The notes under the pieces were generated by a model. It was not told the DNA's origin and made no database searches. It saw only the letters and a program-made list of their open reading frames with translations. From the NCBI GenBank assembly GCA_963840275.1, contig CAWIYK010000010.1:124001-188000 (forward strand): 64,000 nucleotides of DNA, read 5' to 3'. Numbering within the stretch: the stretch's first letter is position 1; every line of letters begins with the position of its first letter. A program made the position numbers and the translations under genes. Shown here piece after piece: positions 1 through 8,765 of this stretch. Source of the stretch: Actinophytocola sp963840275. Its GTDB lineage: Bacteria > Actinomycetota > Actinomycetes > Mycobacteriales > Pseudonocardiaceae.

Positions 1-2778
1 CACACGGCCGTGGCGACCGCGCTGGTGCGGCTGTTCGAGACCCGGTTCGACCTGCAGAAGCCGGACGAGGCCCGCGACCGCGCGATGGAGTCGCAGGTCC
101 GGGAGCTCACCGCGATGATCGACGAGGTCACGAGCCTCGAGGCGGACCGCATCCTGCGCAGCCTGCTCGCGCTGATCAGGGCCACGCTGCGGACCAACTA
201 CAACGTCCGCGACGAGCACGGCGACCCGCGGTCCTTCCTCGCGGTCAAGCTGGACCCGGCCGGCGTGCTCGACCTGCCGGAACCCCGGCCGCAGTTCGAG
301 ATCTTCGTGTACTCGCCGCGGGTCGAGGGCGTGCACCTGCGCTTCGGCCCGGTCGCGCGTGGCGGGCTGCGCTGGTCGGACCGCAGGTCGGACTTCCGCA
401 CCGAGATCCTGGGGCTGGTCAAGGCGCAGGCGGTGAAGAACGCGGTGATCGTGCCGGTCGGCGCGAAGGGCGGGTTCGTGATCAAGCGCCCGCCGGCGGG
501 CGACGACCGCGACGCCTACCTGACCGAGGGCATCGCCTGCTACCGCATGTTCATCTCCGGCCTGCTCGACCTGACCGACAACATGCGTGGCGGCCAGGTC
601 GTCCCGGCCAGGGACGTGGTCCGCTACGACGGCGACGACACCTATCTCGTGGTCGCCGCCGACAAGGGCACCGCGAAGTTCTCCGACATCGCGAACGAGG
701 TGGCGAAGGGCTACGGGTTCTGGCTCGGCGACGCGTTCGCCTCCGGCGGCTCGGTCGGCTACGACCACAAGGCCATGGGCATCACCGCGCGCGGCGCGTG
801 GGAGAGCGTCAAGCGGCACTTCCGCGAGCTGGGCAAGGACACGCAGACCGAGGACTTCACGGTCGTCGGCGTCGGCGACATGGCCGGCGACGTGTTCGGC
901 AACGGCATGCTGCTCTCCGAGCACATCCGACTCGTCGCCGCGTTCAACCACATGCACGTGTTCATCGACCCGAACCCGGACGCGGCCAAGTCCTACGCGG
1001 AGCGCCGCAGGCTGTTCGACCTCTCCGGCTCCAGCTGGGACGACTACGACCGCTCCCTGATCAGCGAGGGCGGCGGCGTGTGGCCGCGCTCGCTCAAGTC
1101 GATCCCGATCAGCGAGCAGACCCGCGTCGCGCTCGGCCTCGACGAGGGCGTCACGAAGCTGTCGCCGCCGGAGCTGATGCGCGCGATCCTGCTCGCGGAG
1201 GTCGACCTGCTGTGGAACGGCGGCATCGGCACCTACGTGAAGGCGGTCGCGGAGACCCACGCGGACGTCGGCGACAAGGCCAACGACGCGATCCGCGTCG
1301 ACGGCGCCGAGCTGAAGGTGAAGGTCGTCGGCGAGGGCGGCAACCTCGGTCTGACCCAGCGCGGCCGCATCGAGTTCGCCAAGGCGGGCGGCAAGGTCAA
1401 CACCGACGCGCTGGACAACTCGGCCGGCGTGGACTGCTCCGACCACGAGGTCAACATCAAGATCCTGCTCGACCAGCTGGTCATACACGGCGGGCTCGCG
1501 GAGGAGCAGCGCAACGAGCTGCTCGCGGAGATGACCGACGAGGTCGCGCACCTCGTGCTGGCCGACAACTACTCGCAGAACTCGGTGCTCGGCGTGAGCA
1601 GGGCGCACGCGGTGCCGATGCTGACGGTGCTCGCGCGGCTGGTGGCCCACCTCGAGGAGCGCGCCGGGCTGGACCGGCGGCTCGAGGCGCTGCCGACCAA
1701 GGCGCAGTTCCGCGACATGGACAAGCGCGAGGAGGGCCTGACCTCGCCGGAGCTCGCGACGCTGCTCGCGCACGTCAAGCTGAGGCTCAAGGCCGAGGTG
1801 CTCGACAGCGAGCTGCCGGACGCGGACGTGTTCGCGCGCCGGCTGCCGGAGTACTTCCCGACGCAGCTGCGCGAGCGGTTCGGCGAGGCCATCCCCAAGC
1901 ACCCGCTGAGCCGTCAGATCACCACGACGCTGGTGGTCAACGAGGTGGTCGACGGCGGCGGCGTCTCCTACGCGTTCCGGCTGGCCGAGGAGATGAACGC
2001 GACCGCGACCGACGCCGTGCGCGCGTTCACGGCGGTCACCAAGATCTACGACCTGAAGGCGCTGTGGCGCGACATCGAGGCGCTCGACAACGTGGTGGCG
2101 ACCGACGTCGCGAACGGCATGGTCCTCGAGACGCGCAGGCTGCTCGACCGGGCGTCGCGCTGGCTGCTGTCGAACCGGCCGCAGCCGCTCGCGGTCGGCG
2201 CGGAGATCAACCGGTTCCACAAGGTGATCTCGGACATCGCACCCGACGTCGCCATGTTCCTGCGCGGGTCGGAGCGCGAGACGGTCGTGCGGGAGGCGGA
2301 GAAGCTGGTGGCCGCGCGCGTGCCGACCGATCTCGCGCGCCGGGTGGCGTCGCTGCTCGACTGCTACCCGCTGCTGGACATCACCGAGGTGTCCGAGCTG
2401 GCCGACCGCGACTCCCTGGACACCGAGCGCAGCCCGAGGGAGACCGCGGAGCTGTACTACGCGCTGTCCGACCACCTCAGCATCGACTCGATGCTGACAT
2501 CCATCAGCGGGCTGGAGCGGGGCAACCGCTGGCACGCGCTGGCGCGGCTCGCGCTGCGGGACGACCTGTACGCGTCGCTGCGGGCGATCACCCTGGATGT
2601 GTTGCGGCAGAGCGATCCCGGCACGTCCGCGGACGACAAGATCGCCAACTGGGAGCAGATCAACGCGCGCAGGCTGTCGCGGTCGCGGGAGTCGCTCGCC
2701 GAGATTCGCCGGGTCGGCGCGGTGGACCTCGCGACACTGTCGGTCGCGGCCAGGCAAGTGCGCAGTATGGTCCGCTAG
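1..2778 (+). CDS. gdh: NAD-specific glutamate dehydrogenase, C-terminal part (5' end outside window)
   Basis: The reading frame is open from the first base and gives about 925 residues of a large NAD-dependent glutamate dehydrogenase, which converts glutamate to 2-oxoglutarate and ammonia in the cytoplasm. Full-length members run about 1600 residues, so roughly the first 700 are missing to the left. Visible motifs include the substrate-binding stretch GAKGGFVIK (around residue 160), the nucleotide-fold stretch VVGVGDMAGDVFGNG (around 290) and the late helical domain. The valine codon at position 10 is simply internal. The stop overlaps the next start by one base (TAGTG), so translation with the downstream thioesterase is probably coupled. 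The same pair is adjacent in M. tuberculosis (Rv2476c-Rv2475c). Confidence 0.95.
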   Translation, partial: HTAVATALVRLFETRFDLQKPDEARDRAMESQVRELTAMIDEVTSLEADRILRSLLALIRATLRTNYNVRDEHGDPRSFLAVKLDPAGVLDLPEPRPQFEIFVYSPRVEGVHLRFGPVARGGLRWSDRRSDFRTEILGLVKAQAVKNAVIVPVGAKGGFVIKRPPAGDDRDAYLTEGIACYRMFISGLLDLTDNMRGGQVVPARDVVRYDGDDTYLVVAADKGTAKFSDIANEVAKGYGFWLGDAFASGGSVGYDHKAMGITARGAWESVKRHFRELGKDTQTEDFTVVGVGDMAGDVFGNGMLLSEHIRLVAAFNHMHVFIDPNPDAAKSYAERRRLFDLSGSSWDDYDRSLISEGGGVWPRSLKSIPISEQTRVALGLDEGVTKLSPPELMRAILLAEVDLLWNGGIGTYVKAVAETHADVGDKANDAIRVDGAELKVKVVGEGGNLGLTQRGRIEFAKAGGKVNTDALDNSAGVDCSDHEVNIKILLDQLVIHGGLAEEQRNELLAEMTDEVAHLVLADNYSQNSVLGVSRAHAVPMLTVLARLVAHLEERAGLDRRLEALPTKAQFRDMDKREEGLTSPELATLLAHVKLRLKAEVLDSELPDADVFARRLPEYFPTQLRERFGEAIPKHPLSRQITTTLVVNEVVDGGGVSYAFRLAEEMNATATDAVRAFTAVTKIYDLKALWRDIEALDNVVATDVANGMVLETRRLLDRASRWLLSNRPQPLAVGAEINRFHKVISDIAPDVAMFLRGSERETVVREAEKLVAARVPTDLARRVASLLDCYPLLDITEVSELADRDSLDTERSPRETAELYYALSDHLSIDSMLTSISGLERGNRWHALARLALRDDLYASLRAITLDVLRQSDPGTSADDKIANWEQINARRLSRSRESLAEIRRVGAVDLATLSVAARQVRSMVR

Positions 2779-3206
2779 TGGGAGTTTTCATCGCCGAGGT
2801 CCGGCCACGCTGGTCGGACATGGACGCGTACGGTCATGTCAACCACGCCAACACGGTGACGCTGCTCGAGGAGGCCAGGGTCGCGCTGCTGTTCAACGAG
2901 GCGGCACTCCAGGGCACCGACGGCATGGCGCGCGGGGTGGTGGTCGCCAGGCTGGTCGTGGACTACCACACGCCGCTCGTGGCCAACGGCAACATGGTGC
3001 GGGTCGCCATGACCGTGCGGGAGATGCGGCACGCGTCGTTCACGCTGGACTACGAGGTCCACTGTGGACCGTCGGAGTCGGATCCGGTGGCCGCGACCGC
3101 CGAGACGCTCCTCGTGCCCTACGACACGGGCACCGGCCGGCCGCGCCGGCTCTCCGAAGGCGAGCGGGACTTCCTCGCCGCCTACCGCAGCGGAGGAGCG
3201 GCATGA
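2778..3206 (+). CDS. Hotdog-fold acyl-CoA thioesterase (4HBT family)
   Basis: This 142-residue protein begins at a GTG that shares its G with the stop of the dehydrogenase. It carries the 4-hydroxybenzoyl-CoA thioesterase signature near its N-terminus, MDAYGHVNHANTVTLLEEAR, where the Asp and the GHVNH segment form the active site of the single hotdog domain. The family hydrolyses acyl-CoA thioesters in the cytoplasm; the substrate cannot be read from sequence. It overlaps the following gene by four bases (ATGA), placing it in the middle of a three-gene operon gdh-thioesterase-hypothetical that matches Rv2476c-Rv2474c of M. tuberculosis. Confidence 0.88.
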   Translation: MGVFIAEVRPRWSDMDAYGHVNHANTVTLLEEARVALLFNEAALQGTDGMARGVVVARLVVDYHTPLVANGNMVRVAMTVREMRHASFTLDYEVHCGPSESDPVAATAETLLVPYDTGTGRPRRLSEGERDFLAAYRSGGAA

Positions 3207-3835
3207 GCCGACTCACGTTCGACGACCGGTCCGAGCGCGACGACCTCGGCGCCTTCGTGGCGCGCGCCGTCCGCCTCGACGCGACGACCGTGGTGCGGCT
3301 GCGCAACCGCGACGGCGGCCGCATCGACTCGTGGGTGGCGACGCCGTTCGACGTGCTCGCCACGCGGACCGTGCTCGGCGGGCTCGACCCGGGCGACATG
3401 ACCGTGTCCGGTAACGAGCTGCTCGCCGCGCTGGCGGTGTCGCGGGCCGAGACCGTCGATCCCGGCCGGTCGGTGGACATGCAGTGGCGTTCCGCGCTGC
3501 CGCCGACCGCGCACTGGCAGGTCGTCGAGCAGCTGCCGGCGAAGGTGGTGTCCGAGCTCGCGGACCGCGGGCTGGCGCTGGCCAGGGAGAACACCGGGCC
3601 CAAGGGCTCGCCGCCCGCGTCGCTGCTCGACCAGACCGTGCTGACCGTCTCGGGCGACGGGCTCGACGTGAAGATCCCGCTGCGGTGCCTGTTCGCCATG
3701 TCCGGCATGGGTTTCCTCGGCAGCGACGACGACGAGCGGGTCCGGATCACGGCGACCGACGCCTGGTTGCGCATCGATGCCCGTTTCGGCGCGGTGGTAC
3801 GTCGACGGCACGCATTGCTGCCGCTGCTCGTCTGA
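3203..3835 (+). CDS. Conserved actinobacterial protein downstream of the thioesterase
   Basis: The 210-residue product has no catalytic motif that I recognise. It is mostly soluble, with alternating hydrophobic strands, an internal SVDMQWRSALPPTAHWQ segment and a C-terminal region ending RRHALLPLLV. The start ATG overlaps the thioesterase stop (ATGA), which fixes it well and implies translational coupling. Position and size correspond to Rv2474c of M. tuberculosis, a conserved protein of unknown role. Constant linkage to glutamate dehydrogenase and a thioesterase suggests a shared metabolic context, but no reaction can be assigned. Confidence 0.85.
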   Translation: MSRLTFDDRSERDDLGAFVARAVRLDATTVVRLRNRDGGRIDSWVATPFDVLATRTVLGGLDPGDMTVSGNELLAALAVSRAETVDPGRSVDMQWRSALPPTAHWQVVEQLPAKVVSELADRGLALARENTGPKGSPPASLLDQTVLTVSGDGLDVKIPLRCLFAMSGMGFLGSDDDERVRITATDAWLRIDARFGAVVRRRHALLPLLV

Positions 3836-3866
3836 GGTTCGATGCACTTCTCGGAAGGAGAGCGGC

Positions 3867-4238
3867 ATGAGCGACCCAGACGACGACCCGACCCGTGGCT
3901 TCCTGGACCAGACGGTCCCGAGGCACGACGAGTGGACCGGCCGTGAGCCCGAGGAGGGCCCGGCCCGCCCGAGGCACGTCCAGTACCCGAGCGAGCCCGT
4001 CGAGCCGCTGAGCGCCAAGGAGCGTCGCGCCAACACGGTCCGGAGCGCGGTGTGGGGCGTCGGCTCGGGTGCCGCGTTCGTCGCGGGCGCCGCGCTGTCC
4101 GACGACAGCGGGGACGGCGGCGGTGAGGGCCGGCTGAACAGGCCGGAACCACGGCCGGAACCCGAACCGGAGATCGACTACAACGACTACTCCGGTGACT
4201 ACTCCGGCGGCTACGGCGACGCGGGCAGCGGCCTGTAG
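3867..4238 (+). CDS. Small single-pass membrane protein with acidic Gly/Tyr-rich tail
   Basis: The 123-residue product starts at an ATG preceded by GGAAGGAG (3853-3860). Residues 1-55 are charged and proline-rich. Residues about 64-80 (TVRSAVWGVGSGAAFVAGAA) form one hydrophobic segment. The remainder is rich in Asp, Glu, Pro and Gly and ends with repeated YSGDYSGGYG-type motifs. No known family is recognised. The 17479-18282 protein has a similar architecture (membrane segment followed by Gly/Asp/aromatic tail). It lies 31 bases after the 3203 gene and may be part of the same transcript. Confidence 0.72.
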   Translation: MSDPDDDPTRGFLDQTVPRHDEWTGREPEEGPARPRHVQYPSEPVEPLSAKERRANTVRSAVWGVGSGAAFVAGAALSDDSGDGGGEGRLNRPEPRPEPEPEIDYNDYSGDYSGGYGDAGSGL

Positions 4239-4245
4239 GCGGCGC

Positions 4246-5823
4246 TCAGACCAGCCAGGCGGCGGTGTCCGGGGGCAGGTGCCGGTCGGCGAGCGGGCCG
4301 CTCGCCAGCAGCACGTCCCCGGGCGGCAGCGGCACCGGCGCCTCGGACGTGTTCAGCACGCAGATCAGGCCGCCGCCCTTGCGGCGGTAGGCGAAGCAGC
4401 CGGCCGGCGCGCCGTACCACTCCAGCTCCGACCCGGCGAACGCCACGTGGGTCTTCCGCAGCTCGATCGCCTCGCGGTAGAGCGACAGCGTCGAGTCGGC
4501 GTCCTCCAGCTGGCGCTCGACCGTCAGCTCCGCCCACTCCAGCGGCATCGGCAGCCAGGTCGACGTGCCCGGCGAGAACCCGAACGGCGGCTCGGCGCCC
4601 TCCCACGGCAGCGGCACCCGGCATCCGTCCCGGCCGCGGACCTCGCCGCCGGACCGGAAGTACTTCGGGTCCTGGATGGCCCAGTCGGGCAGCTCCACGT
4701 TCGGCAGGCCGAGCTCCGCGCCGTTGTACACGTACACCGCGCCGGGCAGCGCCAGCTCCACCAGCGCCATCGCGCGGGCCCGCCGCGCACCGACCTCGTC
4801 GTCGCCGTAGCGGCTGACCTCGCGGAACACGTCGTGGTTCGACAGCGTCCAGGTTGGCGGCACCCCGGCGGCGGCCGCGGTCGCGAGCGACTGCTGGATC
4901 GCCGTGCGCACCGCCTCCGCGTCGAACTCGGTGAGCACGAGCCGGAAGTTGAAGCCGAGGTGCAGCTCGTCGGGCCGCAGGTACTTGGCGAGGCGCTCGT
5001 TGTCGGTCACCCAGATCTCGCCGACCGCCATGGTGCCCGGGTACTCGTCGAGCACCTTGCGGATGAGCCGGTGGATGTCGTGGACGCCGTCGTCGTCGAA
5101 GCGCGGGTCGTACAGGTCGTGCTGGCCGATCTGGTTGCCGGCGTTCAGGTCCATGTCGGGCAGGTCCGCGGGCTTGGCCATGCCGTGCGCGACGTCGATG
5201 CGGAACCCGTCGACGCCGCGGTCGAGCCAGAACCGCAGCGTGCGCTCCAGGTCGACGCGGACCTCGTCGTTCGCCCAGTTCAGGTCCGGCTGCCGGACGT
5301 CGAACAGGTGCAGGTACCACTGGCCGTCCTCGACCTGGGTCCACGCGGACCCGCCGAACACGCTGATCCAGTTGTTGGGCGGCTCGTCCCCCCGGCCCTC
5401 GCGGAACACGTACCGCTCGCGGGCCGCCGAGTACCGGCTGTCCCGCTGGGCCTCCCGGAACCACGCGTGCTCGTCGCTCGTGTGGTTGGGCACCAGGTCG
5501 ATGGTCACCTTGATGCCGTGCGCGTGCGCGTCGTCGACCAGCCGGTCGAACGCGGCGAGGTCGCCGAACAGCGGGTCGACGTCCCTCGGGTCGGCGACGT
5601 CGTAGCCGTGGTCGGCCATGGGGGAGCGGAAGAACGGCGTCAGCCACAGCGCGTCGACGCCGAGCAGCTCCAGGTACCCGAGTCGGGACCGGATGCCCTC
5701 GAGATCGCCGACGCCGTCGCCGTCGGAGTCCGCGAACGAGCGCACGTAGACCTGGTAGAAGGTCGCGTCGTGCCACCAGTCGGCGGCAACTCCGTCTCGC
5801 GGGGTTTCCCCGGCTCTGCGCAC
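4246..5823 (-). CDS. aglA: GH13 alpha-glucosidase (oligo-1,6-glucosidase / maltase type)
   Basis: This 525-residue glycoside hydrolase family 13 enzyme releases glucose from alpha-glucosides. The first conserved region reads DLVPNHTS (residues 109-116). The second, GFRIDVAHG, carries the nucleophile Asp210. The third, AVGEIWV, carries the acid/base Glu269. The fourth, LSNHD, holds the transition-state Asp331. The QVYVRSFADSDGDGVGDL segment near residue 24 is typical of the oligo-1,6-glucosidase subfamily. There is no signal peptide, so it acts in the cytoplasm. The start is a GTG; a start inside the first 14 residues is also possible. It is convergent with the upstream genes and lies next to glbO as in M. 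tuberculosis (aglA Rv2471, glbO Rv2470). Confidence 0.93.
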   Translation of the reverse strand: MRRAGETPRDGVAADWWHDATFYQVYVRSFADSDGDGVGDLEGIRSRLGYLELLGVDALWLTPFFRSPMADHGYDVADPRDVDPLFGDLAAFDRLVDDAHAHGIKVTIDLVPNHTSDEHAWFREAQRDSRYSAARERYVFREGRGDEPPNNWISVFGGSAWTQVEDGQWYLHLFDVRQPDLNWANDEVRVDLERTLRFWLDRGVDGFRIDVAHGMAKPADLPDMDLNAGNQIGQHDLYDPRFDDDGVHDIHRLIRKVLDEYPGTMAVGEIWVTDNERLAKYLRPDELHLGFNFRLVLTEFDAEAVRTAIQQSLATAAAAGVPPTWTLSNHDVFREVSRYGDDEVGARRARAMALVELALPGAVYVYNGAELGLPNVELPDWAIQDPKYFRSGGEVRGRDGCRVPLPWEGAEPPFGFSPGTSTWLPMPLEWAELTVERQLEDADSTLSLYREAIELRKTHVAFAGSELEWYGAPAGCFAYRRKGGGLICVLNTSEAPVPLPPGDVLLASGPLADRHLPPDTAAWLV

Positions 5824-5885
5824 AGTCGATCATCCTGCCAGTTGTTCGCCGAGGCGCAGACAGGAATCCGGCGGCTCGGGCGGGG

Positions 5886-6281
5886 CTAGACCCAGCTGTT
5901 CATCATGCTGTTGGCGGCCATCTCCAGGTAAGCCCACAGCTGGCGCCGATGCTGGTCGGACAAGTCCGCCTCGTCTACCGCTATTCGCATGCATCGCAGC
6001 CACGCGTCGCGCTCGAGCGGCCCAATGGAAAACGGCGCGTGTCGCATTCGTAGCCGAGGGTGGCCGCGACGCTCGCCGTAGGTGTGCGGGCCGCCCCAGT
6101 ACTGCATGAGGAACAACCGCAGCCGCTCCTCGGCGGGACCGAGGTCCGGCTGTTCGGGGTAGAGGGGCAGCAGGATCTCGTCCTTCGCCACCTCTTCGTA
6201 GAACCGGGCGACGATGCGGTGGAAGACCTCCTCACCGCCGACCGCGTCGTAGAAGTTCGCTACGTCCTCAGGTGTCGCCAC
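5886..6281 (-). CDS. glbO: Truncated haemoglobin, group II (trHbO)
   Basis: The 131-residue globin aligns along its length with mycobacterial trHbO from memory. The proximal haem ligand is His81 in RLRMRHAPF, the conserved G8 tryptophan is Trp94 in ERDAWLRCM, and Tyr41 in the LPLYP segment fits the CD1 tyrosine. Group II truncated globins bind oxygen tightly and are thought to serve oxygen or nitric-oxide/peroxide chemistry. The ATG start is followed by a short N-terminal extension relative to M. tuberculosis glbO. It sits upstream of and codirectional with the alpha-glucosidase, a neighbourhood kept in mycobacteria. Confidence 0.95.
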   Translation of the reverse strand: MATPEDVANFYDAVGGEEVFHRIVARFYEEVAKDEILLPLYPEQPDLGPAEERLRLFLMQYWGGPHTYGERRGHPRLRMRHAPFSIGPLERDAWLRCMRIAVDEADLSDQHRRQLWAYLEMAANSMMNSWV

Positions 6282-6305
6282 GTTTCCATCCTGCCATCCG
6301 TGCGG

Positions 6306-7292
6306 TCACACTTCCGACGGCGGGAAGCCCCGCACGACCGGGCCCTGGATGCCGGCGTCCTCGAACCCGCCCATGATCCGCGCGCGCAGCGACCGCTGGA
6401 CGGCCCACTGCCGGCCCGGCCGCACCTTCACGGTCAGCCGCATGGTGATGCCCTCCGCGGCCGACACCCGCTCGATGCCGAGCACCTCCGGCGGCTCGAG
6501 CACGTCGGCGGAGAGCGGCTCGGACTCGGTCGCCTCGGTGGCCACCCTGCCGAGGATCGCCACGGCCTGCTCGACGTCCGCGCCGTAGCCGATCGGCACG
6601 TCCACCACCGCGACCGCGAAGCCCTGGCTGGAGTTGCCGACCCGCAGGATCTCACCGTTGCGGACGTACCAGACGGTGCCGTTCATGTCCCGCATCGTGG
6701 TGATCCGCAGGCCGACCGCCTCGACCGTGCCGCTGGCCTCGCCGACGTCGACGACGTCACCGACGCCGTACTGGTCCTCCAGCATCATGAACACGCCGGA
6801 CAGGAAGTCCTTCACGAGGTTCTGCGCGCCGAACCCGATCGCGACGCCGAGGATGCCGGCGGAGGCCAGCACCGGCGCGAGGTCCACGCCCAGCTCGGCG
6901 AGGATCATCATGAAGGCGAGCCCGAACACGATCACCGACGTGATCGACTTGAAGACCGAGCCGATGGTCTTCGCCCGCTGCTCGCGACGCTCGGACAGCA
7001 GCGTGCCGAGCGCCTGCGGGGCCCGTTCGCGCAGCGGTCGCAGGAGCGTGGGGACCTTCCCGCCGGAGGCGCGGGTCAGCCGGTCGATCAGCCGCCGCGT
7101 CAGCGCACGCAGGATGAACGCGCCGAGCAGGATCAGCAGGATGGTGATCGGCTTGGCGACCAGCCAGTCCGCCGACGACGCGAGCCAGTCGTTGCCGGTC
7201 AGCCGGTAGACGGTGTCGCACCAGCCGCCCTCCTCCACACAGTGCGGCGGCTGCAGGTCGAGCTCGATGGCGACTGGGTCCAGAACGGTCAC
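6306..7292 (-). CDS. MscS-family mechanosensitive ion channel
   Basis: The 328-residue membrane protein has three N-terminal hydrophobic helices. The third is the glycine/alanine-packed pore helix of MscS channels (ILGVAIGFGAQNLVKDFLSG, about residues 145-165). It is followed by the EDQYGVGD beta-domain entrance and the cytoplasmic alpha/beta vestibule. These channels open on hypo-osmotic stress to release solutes. I chose the GTG at 7292 (product starting VTVLDPVAIEL) because the in-frame sequence upstream is basic and low complexity. The gene lies 24 bases upstream of glbO on the same strand, so co-transcription is likely. Confidence 0.9.
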   Translation of the reverse strand: MTVLDPVAIELDLQPPHCVEEGGWCDTVYRLTGNDWLASSADWLVAKPITILLILLGAFILRALTRRLIDRLTRASGGKVPTLLRPLRERAPQALGTLLSERREQRAKTIGSVFKSITSVIVFGLAFMMILAELGVDLAPVLASAGILGVAIGFGAQNLVKDFLSGVFMMLEDQYGVGDVVDVGEASGTVEAVGLRITTMRDMNGTVWYVRNGEILRVGNSSQGFAVAVVDVPIGYGADVEQAVAILGRVATEATESEPLSADVLEPPEVLGIERVSAAEGITMRLTVKVRPGRQWAVQRSLRARIMGGFEDAGIQGPVVRGFPPSEV

Positions 7293-7596
7293 GGCCCGAC
7301 GATAACGACGGCTCCGACGGGTCGAGCCAGGGGCCGGTGTGACGGAAATCGCCACGGCACTCGTGTGAACGCCCCCGCGCGATGCAGCCCCCACCCGATC
7401 CCGGGGGCGTCCCGCCTTGCCATTCTACCGGCCTGAGCACCTCGAACGGGCGATGTCGATCTTGCCTGTGGACAACTTCCCCGGGACGTCGGGTCACCGA
7501 TCCGCCCACAGTGGCCTGTCACTGTGCGCAACACACGTGCGCTTCGGGGGTGATCTGTGGTCTGCTATGGCTGCCGCATCCGGTGGAGGTGGTCGC
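7293..7596. other. Divergent intergenic region between mscS and HNH gene
   Basis: About 300 bases separate the starts of the mscS-like and HNH genes. The region should carry promoters for both directions. I see no convincing gene, repeat or RNA in it; open frames here are short extensions of the neighbours. Confidence 0.5.
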
Positions 7597-8235
7597 GTGC
7601 CCGACCGACATCCGACTCCGATCGGCGCCGCCCGAGGGCCGGCGTCGCGGACGCCCGTGCGTCCGCAGCCGACCACGTCGGATGGCGGCGCTCCTGAGCC
7701 GTCCAGCGGAGCCCCACCGTGGGGCCGCCGTCGGGTACTCCTGCTCAACACCACCTTCGAGCCGCTGACCGCGCTGCCGCTGCGTCGCGCGATCGTCCTC
7801 GTGGTGTGTGGCAAGGCCGAGGTCGTCCACGGCGATCCCGCCGGGCTGGTCCTGCACTCCGCCGCGGACAGTGTCGTGGTGCCGTCGGTGATCCGGCTGT
7901 CGAGCTACGTCCGCGTGCCGTACCGGGCGCGGGTGCCGCTGACCAGGGCCGGGCTGATGCACCGCGACCGGCATCGCTGCGCGTACTGCGGGGGCCGGGC
8001 CGAGACGATCGACCACGTTCTGCCGCGCAGCCGCGGCGGTGAGCACACCTGGCAGAACTGCGTGGCCTGCTGTGTGCGGTGCAACCACCGCAAGGCCGAC
8101 AAGCTGCTCTCGGAGCTCGGCTGGCGGCTGCGGGTGGTGCCGAGGGCGCCGCGCGGGGTGCACTGGCGCCTGCTCGCCGGTGTCATGGACACCGATCCCC
8201 AGTGGCTGCCTTACCTTGGCGAGCCGGCCGCGTAG
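7597..8235 (+). CDS. HNH endonuclease-domain protein
   Basis: The 212-residue protein has a variable proline-rich N-terminus and then a conserved core beginning RRVLLLNTTFEPL. The C-terminal zinc-binding HNH fold is visible as CAYC, then the IDHVLPRSRGG catalytic segment, then WQNCVACCVRCN. HNH proteins of this type are conserved in actinobacteria at the same location (Rv2469c), but the biological target is unknown. The start is chosen as the GTG at 7597 because a GGAGG (7585-7589) lies seven bases before it. An ATG at 7567 is in frame but lacks such a site. Confidence 0.85.
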   Translation: MPDRHPTPIGAARGPASRTPVRPQPTTSDGGAPEPSSGAPPWGRRRVLLLNTTFEPLTALPLRRAIVLVVCGKAEVVHGDPAGLVLHSAADSVVVPSVIRLSSYVRVPYRARVPLTRAGLMHRDRHRCAYCGGRAETIDHVLPRSRGGEHTWQNCVACCVRCNHRKADKLLSELGWRLRVVPRAPRGVHWRLLAGVMDTDPQWLPYLGEPAA

Positions 8236-8263
8236 CGACCGGCGCCAGGTTCCTCTTCCTGCT

Positions 8264-8464
8264 TCAGGACGCGGTGACGCGCGTGCCCGCGGTCACCCTG
8301 GTGCCGCGCGTGACGCGCGTGCCACGGGTGACTCGGGTGCCGGCGGTGACTCGCGTGCCTCGGGTGACCCTTGTGCCGCGCGTGACGCGGGTACCGAGCG
8401 ATGCGACGGACTGGTCCGATCGGGTGAGAATCGTCACCTGGGTTGTCGTGATGCTCGCGTGCAT
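8264..8464 (-). CDS. Small basic protein made of seven GTRVT(R/A) repeats
   Basis: The gene encodes 66 residues: a 23-residue leader (MHASITTTQVTILTRSDQ and onward), then seven tandem hexapeptides of the form GTRVT followed by Arg or Ala, ending in Ser. An AGGAG (reverse strand) sits eight bases before the ATG at 8464. Synonymous changes between copies are frequent (Thr as ACC, ACA or ACG; Arg as CGC, CGA or AGG; Val as GTC or GTG), while the GTRVT core never changes. The opposite strand would alternate Arg and Leu, so selection is on this reading. No cysteines or membrane segment are present. The family is not recognised. It is convergent with the HNH gene, 28 bases away. A structural repeat peptide or a precursor peptide are both possible; function unknown. 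Confidence 0.72.
   Translation of the reverse strand: MHASITTTQVTILTRSDQSVASLGTRVTRGTRVTRGTRVTAGTRVTRGTRVTRGTRVTAGTRVTAS
8271..8396. repeat. Seven tandem 18-bp units inside the small repeat gene
   Basis: Seven contiguous 18-base units occupy this interval with no spacer. Third codon positions vary freely while the reverse-strand hexapeptide stays constant, so the array is old or under coding selection rather than a fresh slippage expansion. Confidence 0.85.
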
Positions 8465-8765
8465 GACGGGATCTCCTAGGCGATTCGGGCACGGAGAGTG
8501 CCGGGGAAGAGGACCGCAAGAGCCGTACAGGTGAAAGCTAAGAGACAGAACTGTAGTCGACAAGACGTGAACTGTGACGATGCGATGTCATCAGGTGAGA
8601 TACGACCGTTCACCTCGCCAAGGTGGGCCTGATGCAGGAGCCGGCCCGCGAACGCTCGGCGCAACCGGCTACCGGGCCCGCAGTAATGATCACGTGACGT
8701 GACGCGACCGTGTTCCCGGCTTGCCGCTTGTCGGGATGTCAGCGGTGGTCGGTAGGGTGACGCGC
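8465..8765. other. Divergent upstream region of the repeat-peptide gene and the 8766 gene
   Basis: Three hundred bases without a believable gene. The left end contains the ribosome-binding site of the reverse-strand repeat gene; the rest should contain promoters for both directions. Sequence near 8530-8600 is less G+C-rich than its surroundings, as promoters here often are, but no clear -35/-10 pair was identified. Confidence 0.45.

Noticed and set aside
4195..5889. Long forward frame opposite the alpha-glucosidase
   Set aside because: It mirrors the real reverse gene, has low-complexity composition and no motif; the GH13 motifs on the reverse strand are decisive.
8271..8396. CRISPR array
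   Set aside because: The units are contiguous 18-mers with no spacers, inside a coding frame.
8079..8534. Forward-strand reading of the tandem repeat (VPRVTR type)
   Set aside because: Residues vary where the reverse frame is constant, and no start signal exists; the reverse frame is preferred.
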